Part shown: one piece after another, positions 42,865 through 52,668 of the stretch
Numbering within the stretch: position 1 is the stretch's first letter
Layout: every line of letters begins with the position of its first letter
Assembly (NCBI GenBank): GCA_034359265.1
Contig: CP136891.1
Coordinates: 40,726,001 to 40,790,000, forward strand
DNA length: 64,000 nucleotides
DNA from: Canna indica
Lineage: Eukaryota; Streptophyta; Magnoliopsida; Zingiberales; Cannaceae
Direction of reading: 5' to 3'
The notes under the pieces: model-generated
The model's database searches: none
What the model saw: the letters and a program-made list of their open reading frames with translations, nothing else
Told to the model about the DNA's origin: nothing
Made by a program: the position numbers and the translations under genes

Positions 42865-43816
42865 TCAACCATGTAAACTTTCCATCCATTTCTTGAGTTG
42901 TTCATTATTCAATGACATAACAAGTGGTCGAGCATCTGAATGCTCGACCAAGTAAGTCATTGTCTTAAACAAATGATCTTTGGGTAGCCATTCCACACTA
43001 ATAATACGACCAACACAATTTGGGACGCTATATGGATCCGAGGGTGATGTGTAGACTGAAGCTGCATCACTTTGATGGGCTGCATAGTGATTTGAAATAA
43101 GTTCATACAACTTTTTTTTCTCCTGTTCTACAGTTGATCTCACTGATGATTTACCTCTTTTCTTGTTGCGTGAGGAAATAGATGGACGTCTATCTACCTC
43201 CTCAACACTATCAGCATCGTCATCTTTCTCCACTAAGGGCTCCTTCCTACGTACATTTGGATCCAAATATTCCTTCTCTAATATACGCTCTTCATCCGAA
43301 TTCAATGAGGGTTGTGTTGATGATCTGGCCATCCCACTAGTTGCGGAATGATTTTGAAATATTAATTCCATCAAATTATAGTGTAGTGGTGGCCCGTTCT
43401 TAAAGAGTTTGAAATAATTTTTTATCGTTCCTTTCTGCACACATGAAAAAAACAATTCTAAATCCAACTACCTATACTCCATTGACTAAATACAAAAAGA
43501 CATACCGATGAGTTCTACACCCTTTCATCGACATCAATCTTCCCCTTGTCAGGATTCCATGTGACCCCTGTGTGGTTAATCAACTCTTGGAAATGCTTAA
43601 ATAATTGATTCAAGCAATTTTTTTGGACTTACATTTCTCCACCCCGTAATTAGTCCTACATTTCTCCAATTTTTTACTAATATCTTCCCATGCAGTCTTA
43701 TCAAAATTGAGATAGTCTAATTCAACTTGTCTATTATGCAAGAGGTACAAAAATTCTTCTGTGACATTCTTTGGCCATGCCTCCGACTTTTCCCTCAGAT
43801 TCCGATTGCCGCCCAT
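42865..43816 (-). pseudogene. PIF/Harbinger ORF1 (Myb/SANT-like DNA-binding protein)
   Basis: On the minus strand, MGGNRNLREKSEAWPKNVTE starts at 43816 and continues EEFLYLLHNRQVELD and FDKTAWEDISKKLEKC. After a frameshift near 43613 comes LNQLFKHFQELINHTGVTWN, then PDKGKIDVDERV, a stop (TAG near 43523) and NSSV. This is the Myb_DNA-bind_3-type domain of plant Harbinger ORF1. After an intron ending GTGTGCAG (acceptor near 43434), KGTIKNYFKLFKNGPPLHYN leads to an acidic, basic and Ser-rich middle (EKDDDADSVEEVDRRPS, SRNKKRGKSS) and a C-terminal block ending EQLKKWMESLHG. In this family ORF1 pairs with the transposase to bind element ends. It lies upstream of the transposase on the same strand. 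Two lesions make it non-functional. Confidence 0.82.
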
Positions 43817-43823
43817 AAGTTAA

Positions 43824-43935
43824 ACTAACCATAACAGTAAGCATAACATACAAGTAAGCATGACAACAATATACTAACCATAACAGTAAGCATAACATAC
43901 AAGTAAGCATGACAACAATATACTAACCATATAAA
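43824..43935. repeat. 49-bp tandem repeat
   Basis: ACTAACCATAACAGTAAGCA starts at 43824 and 43873, with a third, diverged unit from 43922. The following sequence to 44300 keeps related AACTGATATAACACTGAACA words at irregular spacing. Confidence 0.9.
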
Positions 43936-44039
43936 ACAGTGAGCAACAAAAATATACTAACCATATAAAACAGTGAGCATAACATACTAACCATAACAGT
44001 AAGCATGACAACAATATACTAACCATATAAAATAATTTT

Positions 44040-44300
44040 TAAACATTGAACAGAGCTAATATAACACTGAACAGAATTGATATAACACTGAACAAAACTA
44101 ATATAATAACACTCATATACAACTGATATAACTAACAACTTGAACTAACTAGAATAAGAAACAAAACTGATATAACACTGAACAGAACTGATATAATAAC
44201 ACTCTTATACAACTGATATAACTAGAAATAAAAATAGAACTGATATAATAACACTGAACAAAACTGATATAACTGACAGCTTGAACTAACTAGAATAGAT
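44040..44300. repeat. CTGATATAACACTGAACA-type degenerate repeat
   Basis: Six or more imperfect units of about 20-45 bases lie in the leader side of the Harbinger element. Confidence 0.75.
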
Positions 44301-44721
44301 CAACTGAATTAGACAATTAAAGCATATGTTATACAATTAGACATGAATCAGTCCACTTTAGTATCTCATCTACTTCAGTATTAGTCCAATTCATATTTAT
44401 AAGTGCACATCTTAAAAGCATATGACTAGCAAGTAGAACTAATAATCAAGTATACAAACACAATAGTATATAAATCAACAGAAATATATATGTGCAGTTT
44501 AAACTATAGATCACATTGAGAGTTGATTATAAGTAATCATGTACACTAGAATGAAATAGAACAACACAGATCTGTATAGAAACAACACATTGTAAAAGCT
44601 TACACTGTAACACCGAGCAATAAATAGAGCAACAACAATACAACAACATATAATAGATCAACATATACTGAGCAATAAAATGAATAGCAAACATCAAGAA
44701 CATATACTGATCAACATATGA

Positions 44722-45015
44722 GGTAATCAAAGCAACAGAAAACCATAGAGTGGGCAAACAAGCCGACAGTAATAAAATGGCCGATAGCATATATTGAGCA
44801 GTAAAATGAACTACAAGCTGACAGCAAGAACTCATCAAAGAGTGGGCGAACAGTAGGGTAATCAAAGCAACAGAAAACCCTAGAGTGGGCGAACAAGCCA
44901 ACAACAATAAAATGGCGAACAACATATACTGAGCAATAAAATGAACTACAAGCCAACAACAAGAACTCATCAAAGAGTGGGTGAATAGTAGGGTAATCAA
45001 AGCAATAGGAAACCC
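44722..45015. repeat. 135-bp tandem repeat, more than two copies
   Basis: GGTAATCAAAGCAACAGAAA starts at 44722, 44857 and 44992, a constant 135-base period. Units contain AACCCTAGAGTGGGCGAAC and AACTCATCAAAGAGTGGG. The long hydrophobic minus-strand frame across 44527-45054 is a by-product. Confidence 0.93.
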
Positions 45016-45299
45016 TAGATCCGAGAAATAGCAACGATGAAAACAAAGAAACAAAAAACCCTAGATTGGGCGAACAGTGAATAATAGTAGGCAACATTTA
45101 TGATCATAATCCGGTAACTAGTTCATAAACCCTAGATCAAGCAAAAACAAGAAACATAGCATGAAAAATAAATCCTATATCCGCTCGAGAAGAAGAAGAT
45201 GAAAAACGGGGTCATCGGGCCAGATTCGACTGAGAAGAAGATGAAGAAGGGAAGACATTACCTTTTGGTGATTTTTTTTCGCCGCAGAGCTCGAACAAG

Positions 45300-45594
45300 G
45301 CGTTGGGTGGAGAGATGACCTAAAATCCGACTCTTGTCGAGTTTTGTTTGTTTTCGCGAAACGGGCGGAGCACTTTGTTTTAATTACAAGTATACCACCG
45401 CCCATTTCGGGTAATTTTTGCAAAAACCAGAATTCTACTCTGAGTAGAATTCTGGTTCATGTAGAAATGGATGTTTCACGAAAACTCCATTTCGCGAAAT
45501 CTCGGACCTATTTTCATCAACAAACGGGCTTTCAGGGCCGCGTTTTGGTTTCAAACGAAACCAAAATGCGAAAACACCCCTAACAAACGCGCCC
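45300..45594. mobile_element. right terminus of the PIF/Harbinger element
   Basis: It ends CCTAACAAACGCGCCC followed by TAA (45595-45597), a plausible PIF target trinucleotide. The subterminal part parallels the segment at 36666-36968. It includes the 33-bp palindrome at 45425-45457. The matching left terminus in inverted orientation was not found. Confidence 0.65.
45425..45457. repeat. 33-bp palindrome (16-bp arms, 1-base centre)
   Basis: Arms AACCAGAATTCTACTC and GAGTAGAATTCTGGTT are perfect complements around a single T. Confidence 0.95.
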
Positions 45595-45597
45595 TAA

Positions 45598-46890
45598 GTC
45601 ATCTACATGAAATGGGAATGCTATATGAAGAACTAGGATTTTACCTTGCTTATAGAATATTTTTATTGCAAGGAACATCTATTTCTAGGTTCCTACATTT
45701 CTCATGATGTTGCTGTAATTAAGCTTTCATATGCTGAAATTAAATATTTGAATGCAGGAATTCAATAATTAATTGTTGTGATTGTGTAGGAAATTATGGT
45801 GATATAATTGTTGAATTCTTCTATTTCATGTATGCTGTGTGATTTATTAATTATTGTAAATATTATGTCAATGATATGCTAAATATTGAGGAGCATGTGT
45901 GGTATATGACATGAAACTAGGTGGAGGAAAAAATAGATATGATTGTTTAGCATCTCAGATATGATCATGAGACATGGAAGTCCTCTAGTAAATTACTAGG
46001 AGTTAAATGTGATAAAATTTGAACATAGAGACATTAGGTGTTCGCACCTAGGAAGGGTAACACTAAACTATCAACCTGACAGGGCTTGGGGTAGGGCCGG
46101 AGACGAGCGGAAGTCCGGGAGATGTTTAGAAACTAGTCTAATACATTGTATGTGTATTGTGTTTGAGATGGTCAGGATGAGGGGTGTTTTTACCCGGTAC
46201 GGCTATTACCCAACTCAACGGGTGGATTTAGGGTCTTGAGATTGCACCAGTGGGTCACGCTAGGTGTTAGACCCGAGTGGCGGGGGTCTCGAGATTTTCT
46301 CAGCGGGCCATGCTGACGGTAGACTCGAGTGTTGGGCGGGACTAGCTATCCCTAACTCGGTCCCGTTCCAGAAACTAGCTGACCATCGTAGTTGACGGAC
46401 CCGGTGATTGAATTGCTAAATGCGGAATTTATGTAAGAATATAACCTGCTTATAATTTTTGTGTACATGTTTTATTGCTATATATGATATTATACTGGGG
46501 ATTTAAGTGGAGGTTCGGAACAACCACTCACTGAGTTCCTCGTGGACTCATGGTTTTATTTGTTTTTGTTTTGTAGAGTCGGCCTGACCAGTGATGTACA
46601 GCTTGATGGCATGGCACGGCTGGAGGGCAAGTGATGTGGTAGATCTCGTAGCAGGCAGTTATAGTCGTAGTCATGTAGAGAGTTTTAGTTCATGCACAGA
46701 GTCGTGTACTTTGATCATTTGAGTTGTAAAATTTTTTTTCAAACATTTATAAAAGTTTAGTAGACTTCATTTATATTTTCTATGTCAGTCTTGTCGCATA
46801 TTGTTATTATGTTGATGAGTGCATGTGGTAGGCATCGGAGTACAGACATCTACCCTGGCCAGTCACGCGACCCTGAGTTGGGGTGTGACA
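45598..46890 (+). mobile_element. Ty3/gypsy LTR, 3' portion, plus strand
   Basis: It contains TATGCTGAAATT words, the GATTGCACCAGTGGG...TTAGACCCGAGTGGCGGGG segment, GGGACTAGCTATCCCTAACTCGG, AGTGGAGGTTCGGAACAACC and TTTTGTAGAGTCGGCCTGACC, ending CCTGAGTTGGGGTGTGACA at 46890. The 5' part is missing; the Harbinger terminus abuts it at the left. Confidence 0.85.
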
Positions 46891-47795
46891 ATAAATATTG
46901 CAAATATACACCTATTTTTAGCATCCTTGTAGATAATTACTGCAATTAGAATTTAATTCACATCGTTTCAAAAATAGGGCAGCTCAACAACTTAATTACA
47001 ACATTTATCAAATAATTTTCAACAATTAAATATGCAATTTCTGCACTTAAATAAATGAATTCATCTTGCTAAATAAAATTCCAACAATTACTCAAATGAG
47101 GTAGATACCAATTCAAGCATGTTCTCAAGCATGGAATTAATTTACGAGTAAAATAAAATCATCTACATTCCTTATATCATGATAGCCTCCACATAAAATA
47201 TATTCATCATGATAACATCAACATAAAACATAACTAACATTGTAAACTCCCCCTTACCCATGCTTGGCTGACCCTCCCCAAACACCCTAATAGGGTACTC
47301 GGCCGGCCCCTTCTTGTCCTACCTTGGTTGCTCTTCAATTAAATAGCAAGTCTAGCCTCATAACTTATATCTAGAAATACAATTCCTAACCACTACCTTC
47401 CTTACCCTATGTGACCGAACCCTATCATAGGGAACTTGTCCCATGGCTGGCCCTTAAGGGTTTAGGTAACTAAGCTTTTACAAGTGTGGAGTATTCCTAA
47501 ATTTCCTTAGGTGTTCATGCGCCCTAAACTTGTAAATCTACAATTTCTAACAAGTCTAGGATTTAGAGAAAATTTTGGCATGACCTCTCATATTTTTCTT
47601 CTATTCGGCCGGCCTCTACTCTCAAAGAAAACACCACGAGAATTCTGAGAAATCACATTATTATCAAGAGAAGATGCAAGAATCAAGAGCCGCAAGATTC
47701 ATCAAGAAATTTCCAAGAAAACATCATCACATCCACATCAAGGGTTCGGCCAAGGGGCCTTATCCTATCCTAAGGTTCAACCACTCACCGGAGAA
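46891..47795 (-). mobile_element. Ty3/gypsy LTR, partial, minus strand
   Basis: It parallels the middle of the minus-strand reference LTR: AT-rich part with ACAATTA/ATTTCTGCA words, the CTTGGCTGACC...CTCGGCCGG segment, GAAAATTTTGGCATGACCTC, and TTCAACCACTCACCGGAGAAGG near 47775-47797. Both LTR ends are lost. Confidence 0.65.
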
Positions 47796-47839
47796 GGTAA
47801 TTGAAAAGGAAGGCAATCCTCTGCACTCCCATGTCAATG

Positions 47840-47923
47840 ATCCGTTGGTAATAGATTACCAACGGATTTTCGAGTATTACCAACATATTTAGTTCATTGG
47901 TCATACCATGTTTTTTTGTAGTG
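47840..47923. mobile_element. right end of a small CACTA element, with a hairpin
   Basis: It ends TTTTTTTGTAGTG, the complement of CACTACAAAAAAA. Subterminal ATTACCAACGGATTTT and ATTACCAACATATTT words precede it, and the arms ATCCGTTGGTAAT and ATTACCAACGGAT form a 28-base hairpin with a two-base loop at 47840-47867. No left terminus was found. Confidence 0.6.
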
Positions 47924-48612
47924 TACGGACGTGTACTCTAGCTGGTCACGTGACCTTTGATTTTAGGTGTGACATTTATGCTTGAATTTGGTTATGCTCA
48001 GGGTAGCTATCAAAGGACCTGAGTGGGAGGCTCATTGGGCAGGTCCTATTGACCGAATTGTGGGTTGCTTAAATGTAACGTGATGAGATATGGCCAGTGT
48101 AGGCCGATGTTAGTTAGTTGTGCGAGGATGCATGAGTTGGGTAATTATTAATCATATGAATTATCATGATAATTTAATATTATGAGCACATATATGAATG
48201 CTAAATATTTGTGTTTATCACATGTGTTGGCTTGACGAGGGCTTTGTTCAAGCCACTCAATGAGTTCTTTGAATGTCAGCCCTCTTTTTGTTGTTGTTTT
48301 GTAGATCCTGACTAATAGAGGTACGGTGGTAGCCATGTGGTGTGGCTGGGGTTGCAGGCTCCGGCAGTGGATCTCGGGACATGTCAAATCGTAGTCAAGT
48401 CGTAGGAGCTATGTGTACATATGAGCATGTCTTGATTATAGACAAGGGTTGTAATCATATTTTACTTTCACTTGAAACATTCATTCACATTTTCCTTGGT
48501 ATTCACATGATTATGTTATTCATTCCGCATTCAGTTTGCATAGGTCGATAGGCTTTCGAGTACGAACGCGTAGTCCAGCCGGTCACGTGACCGTGGATTT
48601 TGGGGCATGACA
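47924..48612 (+). mobile_element. two 3' ends of gypsy LTRs, plus strand
   Basis: The first, GTGTACTCTAGCTGGTCACG, ends TTAGGTGTGACA at 47974. The second (47975-48612) has AATATTTGTG, GGCTTTGTTCAAGCCACTCA, TTTTGTAGATCCTGACTAAT and ends GGATTTTGGGGCATGACA. Both lack their 5' parts. Confidence 0.75.
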
Positions 48613-49051
48613 AATGTTCTTTAATTATAATATTAAGAATAATGTAAGTTACAGAAAAGTAGTTAATGCTATTGTTCAAATCAGATATAAATAAAAACCG
48701 CACCAATTATGATTAAATAATATGATTAAGTTAGAAGACTAAATCATAAAAATTCAACATGTAAATATATGCTTATGAAAATTTTAATAAAATATCTATA
48801 ATAATTATAATAACATATATTCTAGATTGGGAAATGTGCGTTAATCCATGATTGCTTCAAAGTCTATCATTTATTGTGTTTATACAAAAATTAGATTTCA
48901 TAAATTTTAACTGAAAGCCTATAAAACATGTTCCTCGTATTAAAGGCCCGCTTTGCATTAACACAACTATTCTATATTTATATTACCCAAATAGAAGGAT
49001 AATGAGTCATTGAAAATAGAAATAATCTTTTGATAAAAACACTTGATCAAA
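48613..49051 (+). other. AT-rich upstream region of the peptide gene
   Basis: No coding frame. TATA-like ATTCTATATTTATATTACCC at about 48971-48990 lies some 70-80 bases before the ATG of the following gene, a plausible core promoter position. Confidence 0.5.
48975..48984 (+). promoter_or_regulatory. candidate TATA box of the peptide gene
   Basis: TATATTTATA about 70 bases upstream of the start codon at 49052. The surroundings are AT-rich, so position is the main support. Confidence 0.4.
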
Positions 49052-49604
49052 ATGGGTGCAAGGAGCCTTTTTCTAAGTCTCTTCATTATTTTTTGCTTCT
49101 TATCTATGTCACTGATTTCATCTCTAGTAGTAGCGACTAGTGAGATCGCTCCTACATCACCAACAAATTCTGATGAGTTGATTTTACAAATATGTAAGTA
49201 ATTTTTTCAATTCGTATAAATATTAGATTTATTCATTATTTATTAAATAAATTATCTTTACAATATTTATGGACCGTAAATATAAGAAATAAGTTAACTA
49301 CTAAATTTAAAATTTATATATCTCATCTCAATAATCATGTTTGAAACCTTTAAATGCTCTTTTCTTGCTGCCTATCACAACTGATACATCGATATCGATA
49401 CTTAATTAGAGAATTGTTATTATAACTTGATTATTTTTATTTTGATAATGTGTATTGTAATGTTTCTATCTTTTAGACAATATGCTCAAAGATATTCACA
49501 TTGCTGACAGTGGAAGAGCTCAAGACAAGAAGATTGGATTTCTTCCACCATTGTACATTCCACCTCCACTATATTGTCATGGTCGTCTATATTATCATCA
49601 TTGA
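49052..49604 (+). CDS. small secreted peptide precursor, 89 residues, two exons
   Basis: Exon 1 (49052-49193) ends at a strong donor GTAAGTAATTTT. Exon 2 (49477-49604) begins after TATCTTTTAG, and the joined frame is open to TGA at 49602-49604. Residues 1-30 form a classic signal peptide: MGARS, then a hydrophobic run LFLSLFIIFCFLSMSLISSL and VVATS before a cleavage-like site. The mature part of about 60 residues is hydrophilic (EIAPTSPTNSDELILQIYNM, then KDIHIADSGRAQDKK) and ends in a Pro/Tyr-rich tail, FLPPLYIPPPLYCHGRLYYH plus a final His, with a single Cys. I do not recognise the family. The tail suggests a secreted signalling or cell-wall peptide, but that is inference. It is the only intact, intron-bearing non-transposon gene seen in the window. 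Splice phase, signal peptide and open frame agree. Confidence 0.65.
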
Positions 49605-50480
49605 TAGTTTGACAATTGTATTCAGTCATAAAGTTTATATTTTCAACACAATAAATAAAACAAATTAATAATAAATTTAAATCATTAATAAAATACAAAT
49701 ATTTTGATAATCATAATACATATAACTAATTACTTAATATGTTTGAAAAATTATAAAAAATTGGAGATGCACCCAATGCAAAACCTTTACATTTTAAAGG
49801 AGGAACCATTGAATTCAATGGTGTGTACATTTTGGGTAAAGTGTTTTGAACTATTTTGAACTGCTCAACAAAACTTTCTTAGTTCCCTAATTTTTTATTT
49901 CTTTAGAAAGTCGTATCTTTTGCATCTCTGAAAGGTCTAGTATGTTATCTCTTTTCATGTTACCCGGGTGGACATTTATGTTGCTTACCATTTATTTTTG
50001 GTATGTCTTTAAACTTTGAATATTGCTACAAATTTTAAAATATTTTTGTCCATTCATTTATTCTATCTTTATATATGTTTGCATGTTATATTCAAATTTA
50101 TGCTGATATTCTTTGTGTTAGGTAAGAGCAACTCTTATGCCCTGTGCTTGTTGGGTTTGCAGGGCTACCTCTCCAATCAAGATAAACTACTTAACTATAA
50201 TTTATAAAGCTTTTCACGTAGGATATGATGAGATTTCTAAATAGGAGTTACTGAATCAGTCATTGAATTTGTTTTATTTCTATTTTATCTTTAGCTTGTT
50301 CTTTATTAGCCCCATGAAAAAAATTTCACTTAAAATAATTCACTACATTAAGAGGGAATGAATAATGAAGTCATCTGTTGCTTACGCGATTCTTTCCAAT
50401 TGAAAATTTTTGTACTATATGATATCTCCAAATTGTGTAAAATAAATATTGATTGTTGAGATTTTTTTGATATTGTTTGA
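49605..50480. other. AT-rich stretch with possible decayed exons
   Basis: Short segments look exon-like, for example one from about 49913 reading VVSFASLKGLVCYLFSCYPG, rich in Cys, and ending at a GT near 50000. They cannot be joined into a gene and have no family match that I know. Confidence 0.3.
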
Positions 50481-50489
50481 TATCTATGA

Positions 50490-50930
50490 TTGATCATCAC
50501 GTTCCAAGTTATTTTTTTTGGTCCTCAAGAATGGACTAATGCCTCTGGACATCCATGTCATAATCGGGTTTATGGTTTTGGATGTCAAGAGGATATTAAA
50601 TCCATTATGGGGAGTTCTAGCTCAGCATATTCTAGTACATCGAGTTATGGGCATGGTCGAACAAATAATGAGTAGGACGCAATGCAGACTGAGATGACAT
50701 CTATGTGACAGTATATTACTCAATTAGAAGCATCAATGCAATCAAAATAATCACAAGTGTAGTCGCAAGTACAAGCATAAGTACAAGCACAAGTGGAAGC
50801 TCAAGTTTGGTTGGTGTTAACATAACTCGGCTTTCGAGTCAACTATTTGCAATCAACAGATTCACCTTCAGCTTCCACAGAACCTCCACCTCCACCTCCA
50901 CCATCTGGGTTATGATTTTCATATTGGTTG
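50490..50930 (+). pseudogene. TNPA-like (Ptta/En/Spm) C-terminal remnant
   Basis: HPCHNRVYGFGCQEDIKSIM resembles the G-R-V-x-G-x-G segment of plant Ptta/En/Spm proteins. It is followed by a Ser-rich linker, then TQLEASMQSK and repeated QVQAQVQAQ-type coiled-coil sequence (through stops), and a Pro-rich end SASTEPPPPPPPSGL with a stop near 50912. The order parallels the C-terminal exon of the TNPA-like gene at 26505-26921. Stops in the coiled-coil part show it is dead. A gypsy LTR begins directly afterwards at 50931. Confidence 0.55.
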
Positions 50931-51300
50931 TGTCACACCCCAAATTCGGGTCACGCGACAGGCCAGTGTGCGGACAGGCACTTCAAAGTCTAAACCATAC
51001 AAACACATTTATCCATGCAATATAACCAAGTCAAGATTCCATAACATACACCTTAATCATCAAAGTAGCTACTCAGTATCAATTTAAGTAAAAGCTACAT
51101 AACCAAGTATCAATACTACATAAGTTCAAGTAACTACAAGACTCAGACAAACTATATGTCTCTTAAATAAACTCAAATCCGACTCAACTCGACTACACCA
51201 ACAGGTTTCACGAGACCACCATCGGAGTCCGCCGCCACCAGCCGCGCCATAACTCAATGATCATGCTCTGCAAAACAACATACAAAAAAGAATGGTGAGT
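50931..51300 (-). mobile_element. 3' end of a gypsy LTR, minus strand
   Basis: TGTCACACCCCAAATTCGGG at 50931 is the complement of the LTR ending ...GGGGTGTGACA. The match to the family continues to the ATCATGCTCTGCAAAACAAC region near 51270, then stops. Confidence 0.75.
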
Positions 51301-52663
51301 TCGGGAGGCTGAAATTTCCATGAAATAGTATGCTGTGAATTTAGAGCCTACATGCTGAAATTTCATGTTTCTATGTGCTGAAATTCTCTATTAGTGTAGG
51401 CTGAAATCTCATAGCTGTTTGTTGTAGTTTTATTTCGATACATGCTGATATATATATTTATCATTTTCCTTAGATTGTCTTACACTCTAAAATTGTCCCA
51501 AACATTAGATATGCCAGTGATGAATTTTACTCTTCGTAAGGCTGAATTTTCGGCCTTAGGCTGAAATTTTCAACGAAGGGTTGGCAAGTTAGGAAATCCG
51601 AATTTCTATCATTGCTTATACTGAAATCTGGAATCTTGGGATAGATATGGAACTAATCTAGATTGTCTGGACATTTCCGGGTATTTGGATAAGATTTTGA
51701 ATGTGAAATGGTTGATGGCGTGAAGGTGCATCATGTTGAAATTGTTCGGTAGAATGCTAAAATTTTGTTGTATGACGATCTGCCATCGATATACAATTCC
51801 CTGGATAAGACCCCAGAAGCTAAGCTTCAGTTGGTATAATGGTGGGTGGTATGACAGGTGACCAAGAATTTGGCGCCGGGATGCGGCCGAGTGGGGTGCA
51901 GTTGTGCATGCACTCGAGAAACGCAATTGTAGCCATACCCACCCGAGTTAGCCTCCTTATCTTGTAGTGTACATTTTGTCCATTTAATGGATGTGCTTGT
52001 GGATGTTGTGTGATGGTCAGGTTGGGAAGTGTGTTAGTATGAGAAGCTAATGCTCAACCCAGCGAGTCGATATTGGGTCGAGATATTCGTCGGTGAGCCA
52101 CGTCGACGACTAACCTGAGTGGCACTGGTTGGAGGGTCTTTCCCAATCGAGTATTTAGGGCACTGAGACTAGAGGGCCTTCCTAGTTTAGTGTGTCTGAG
52201 GTGGGGAGTTCACTAGGGTGGCTAGACTAGTGAGCGACTTGCGAGTTATATCCTGTGATGGTTGAGGATATCTTGTTTGGGCCGAGTTGGGCCGGAGGGT
52301 GCACAGCACGCACGAGATGAATTATTAGATCTTCACATGCTTATTTCCAGTTAAATGATGTTTATTGATTTATTTTATTGCATTTATATATGGATTGGGC
52401 TAGTGAGGTAAGTGGCCGTGAGTTAGGGCCGTGGGAGGGTCCGAGAGTTTGGGGTGCCCATGTGCACATCCGAGGTACCCCAACCACCCGAGGATATGTC
52501 TAAGTGCATTCATATAATTTCAACCTGATGATTGTATGGTTAACAAGGCCTTTGGGTCGTTGTGGTCGAGCATTTTGGGGCTAAGATAAGGGTCGTGTGG
52601 TGTGTACCCTCGAGTACACCACGTTGTTGATGGGAGACCACACCCACCCGAGTTAGATGGTGA
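51301..52663 (+). mobile_element. gypsy LTR interior, plus strand
   Basis: TGCTGAAATTTC and GGCTGAAATCTC words (51310-51610), GTGATGGTCAGG..., the GGGCCTTCCTAGTTTAGTG segment that resembles the 56-bp unit of the LTR at 33427, and GGGCCGAGTTGGGCCGGAGG. Neither LTR end is present. Confidence 0.65.
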
Positions 52664-52668
52664 TGAGT

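Noticed and set aside
44527..45097. Long hydrophobic open frames on the minus strand (up to 175 codons)
   Set aside because: They are translations of the 135-bp tandem repeat; the repeated peptide blocks follow the DNA period and there is no family resemblance.
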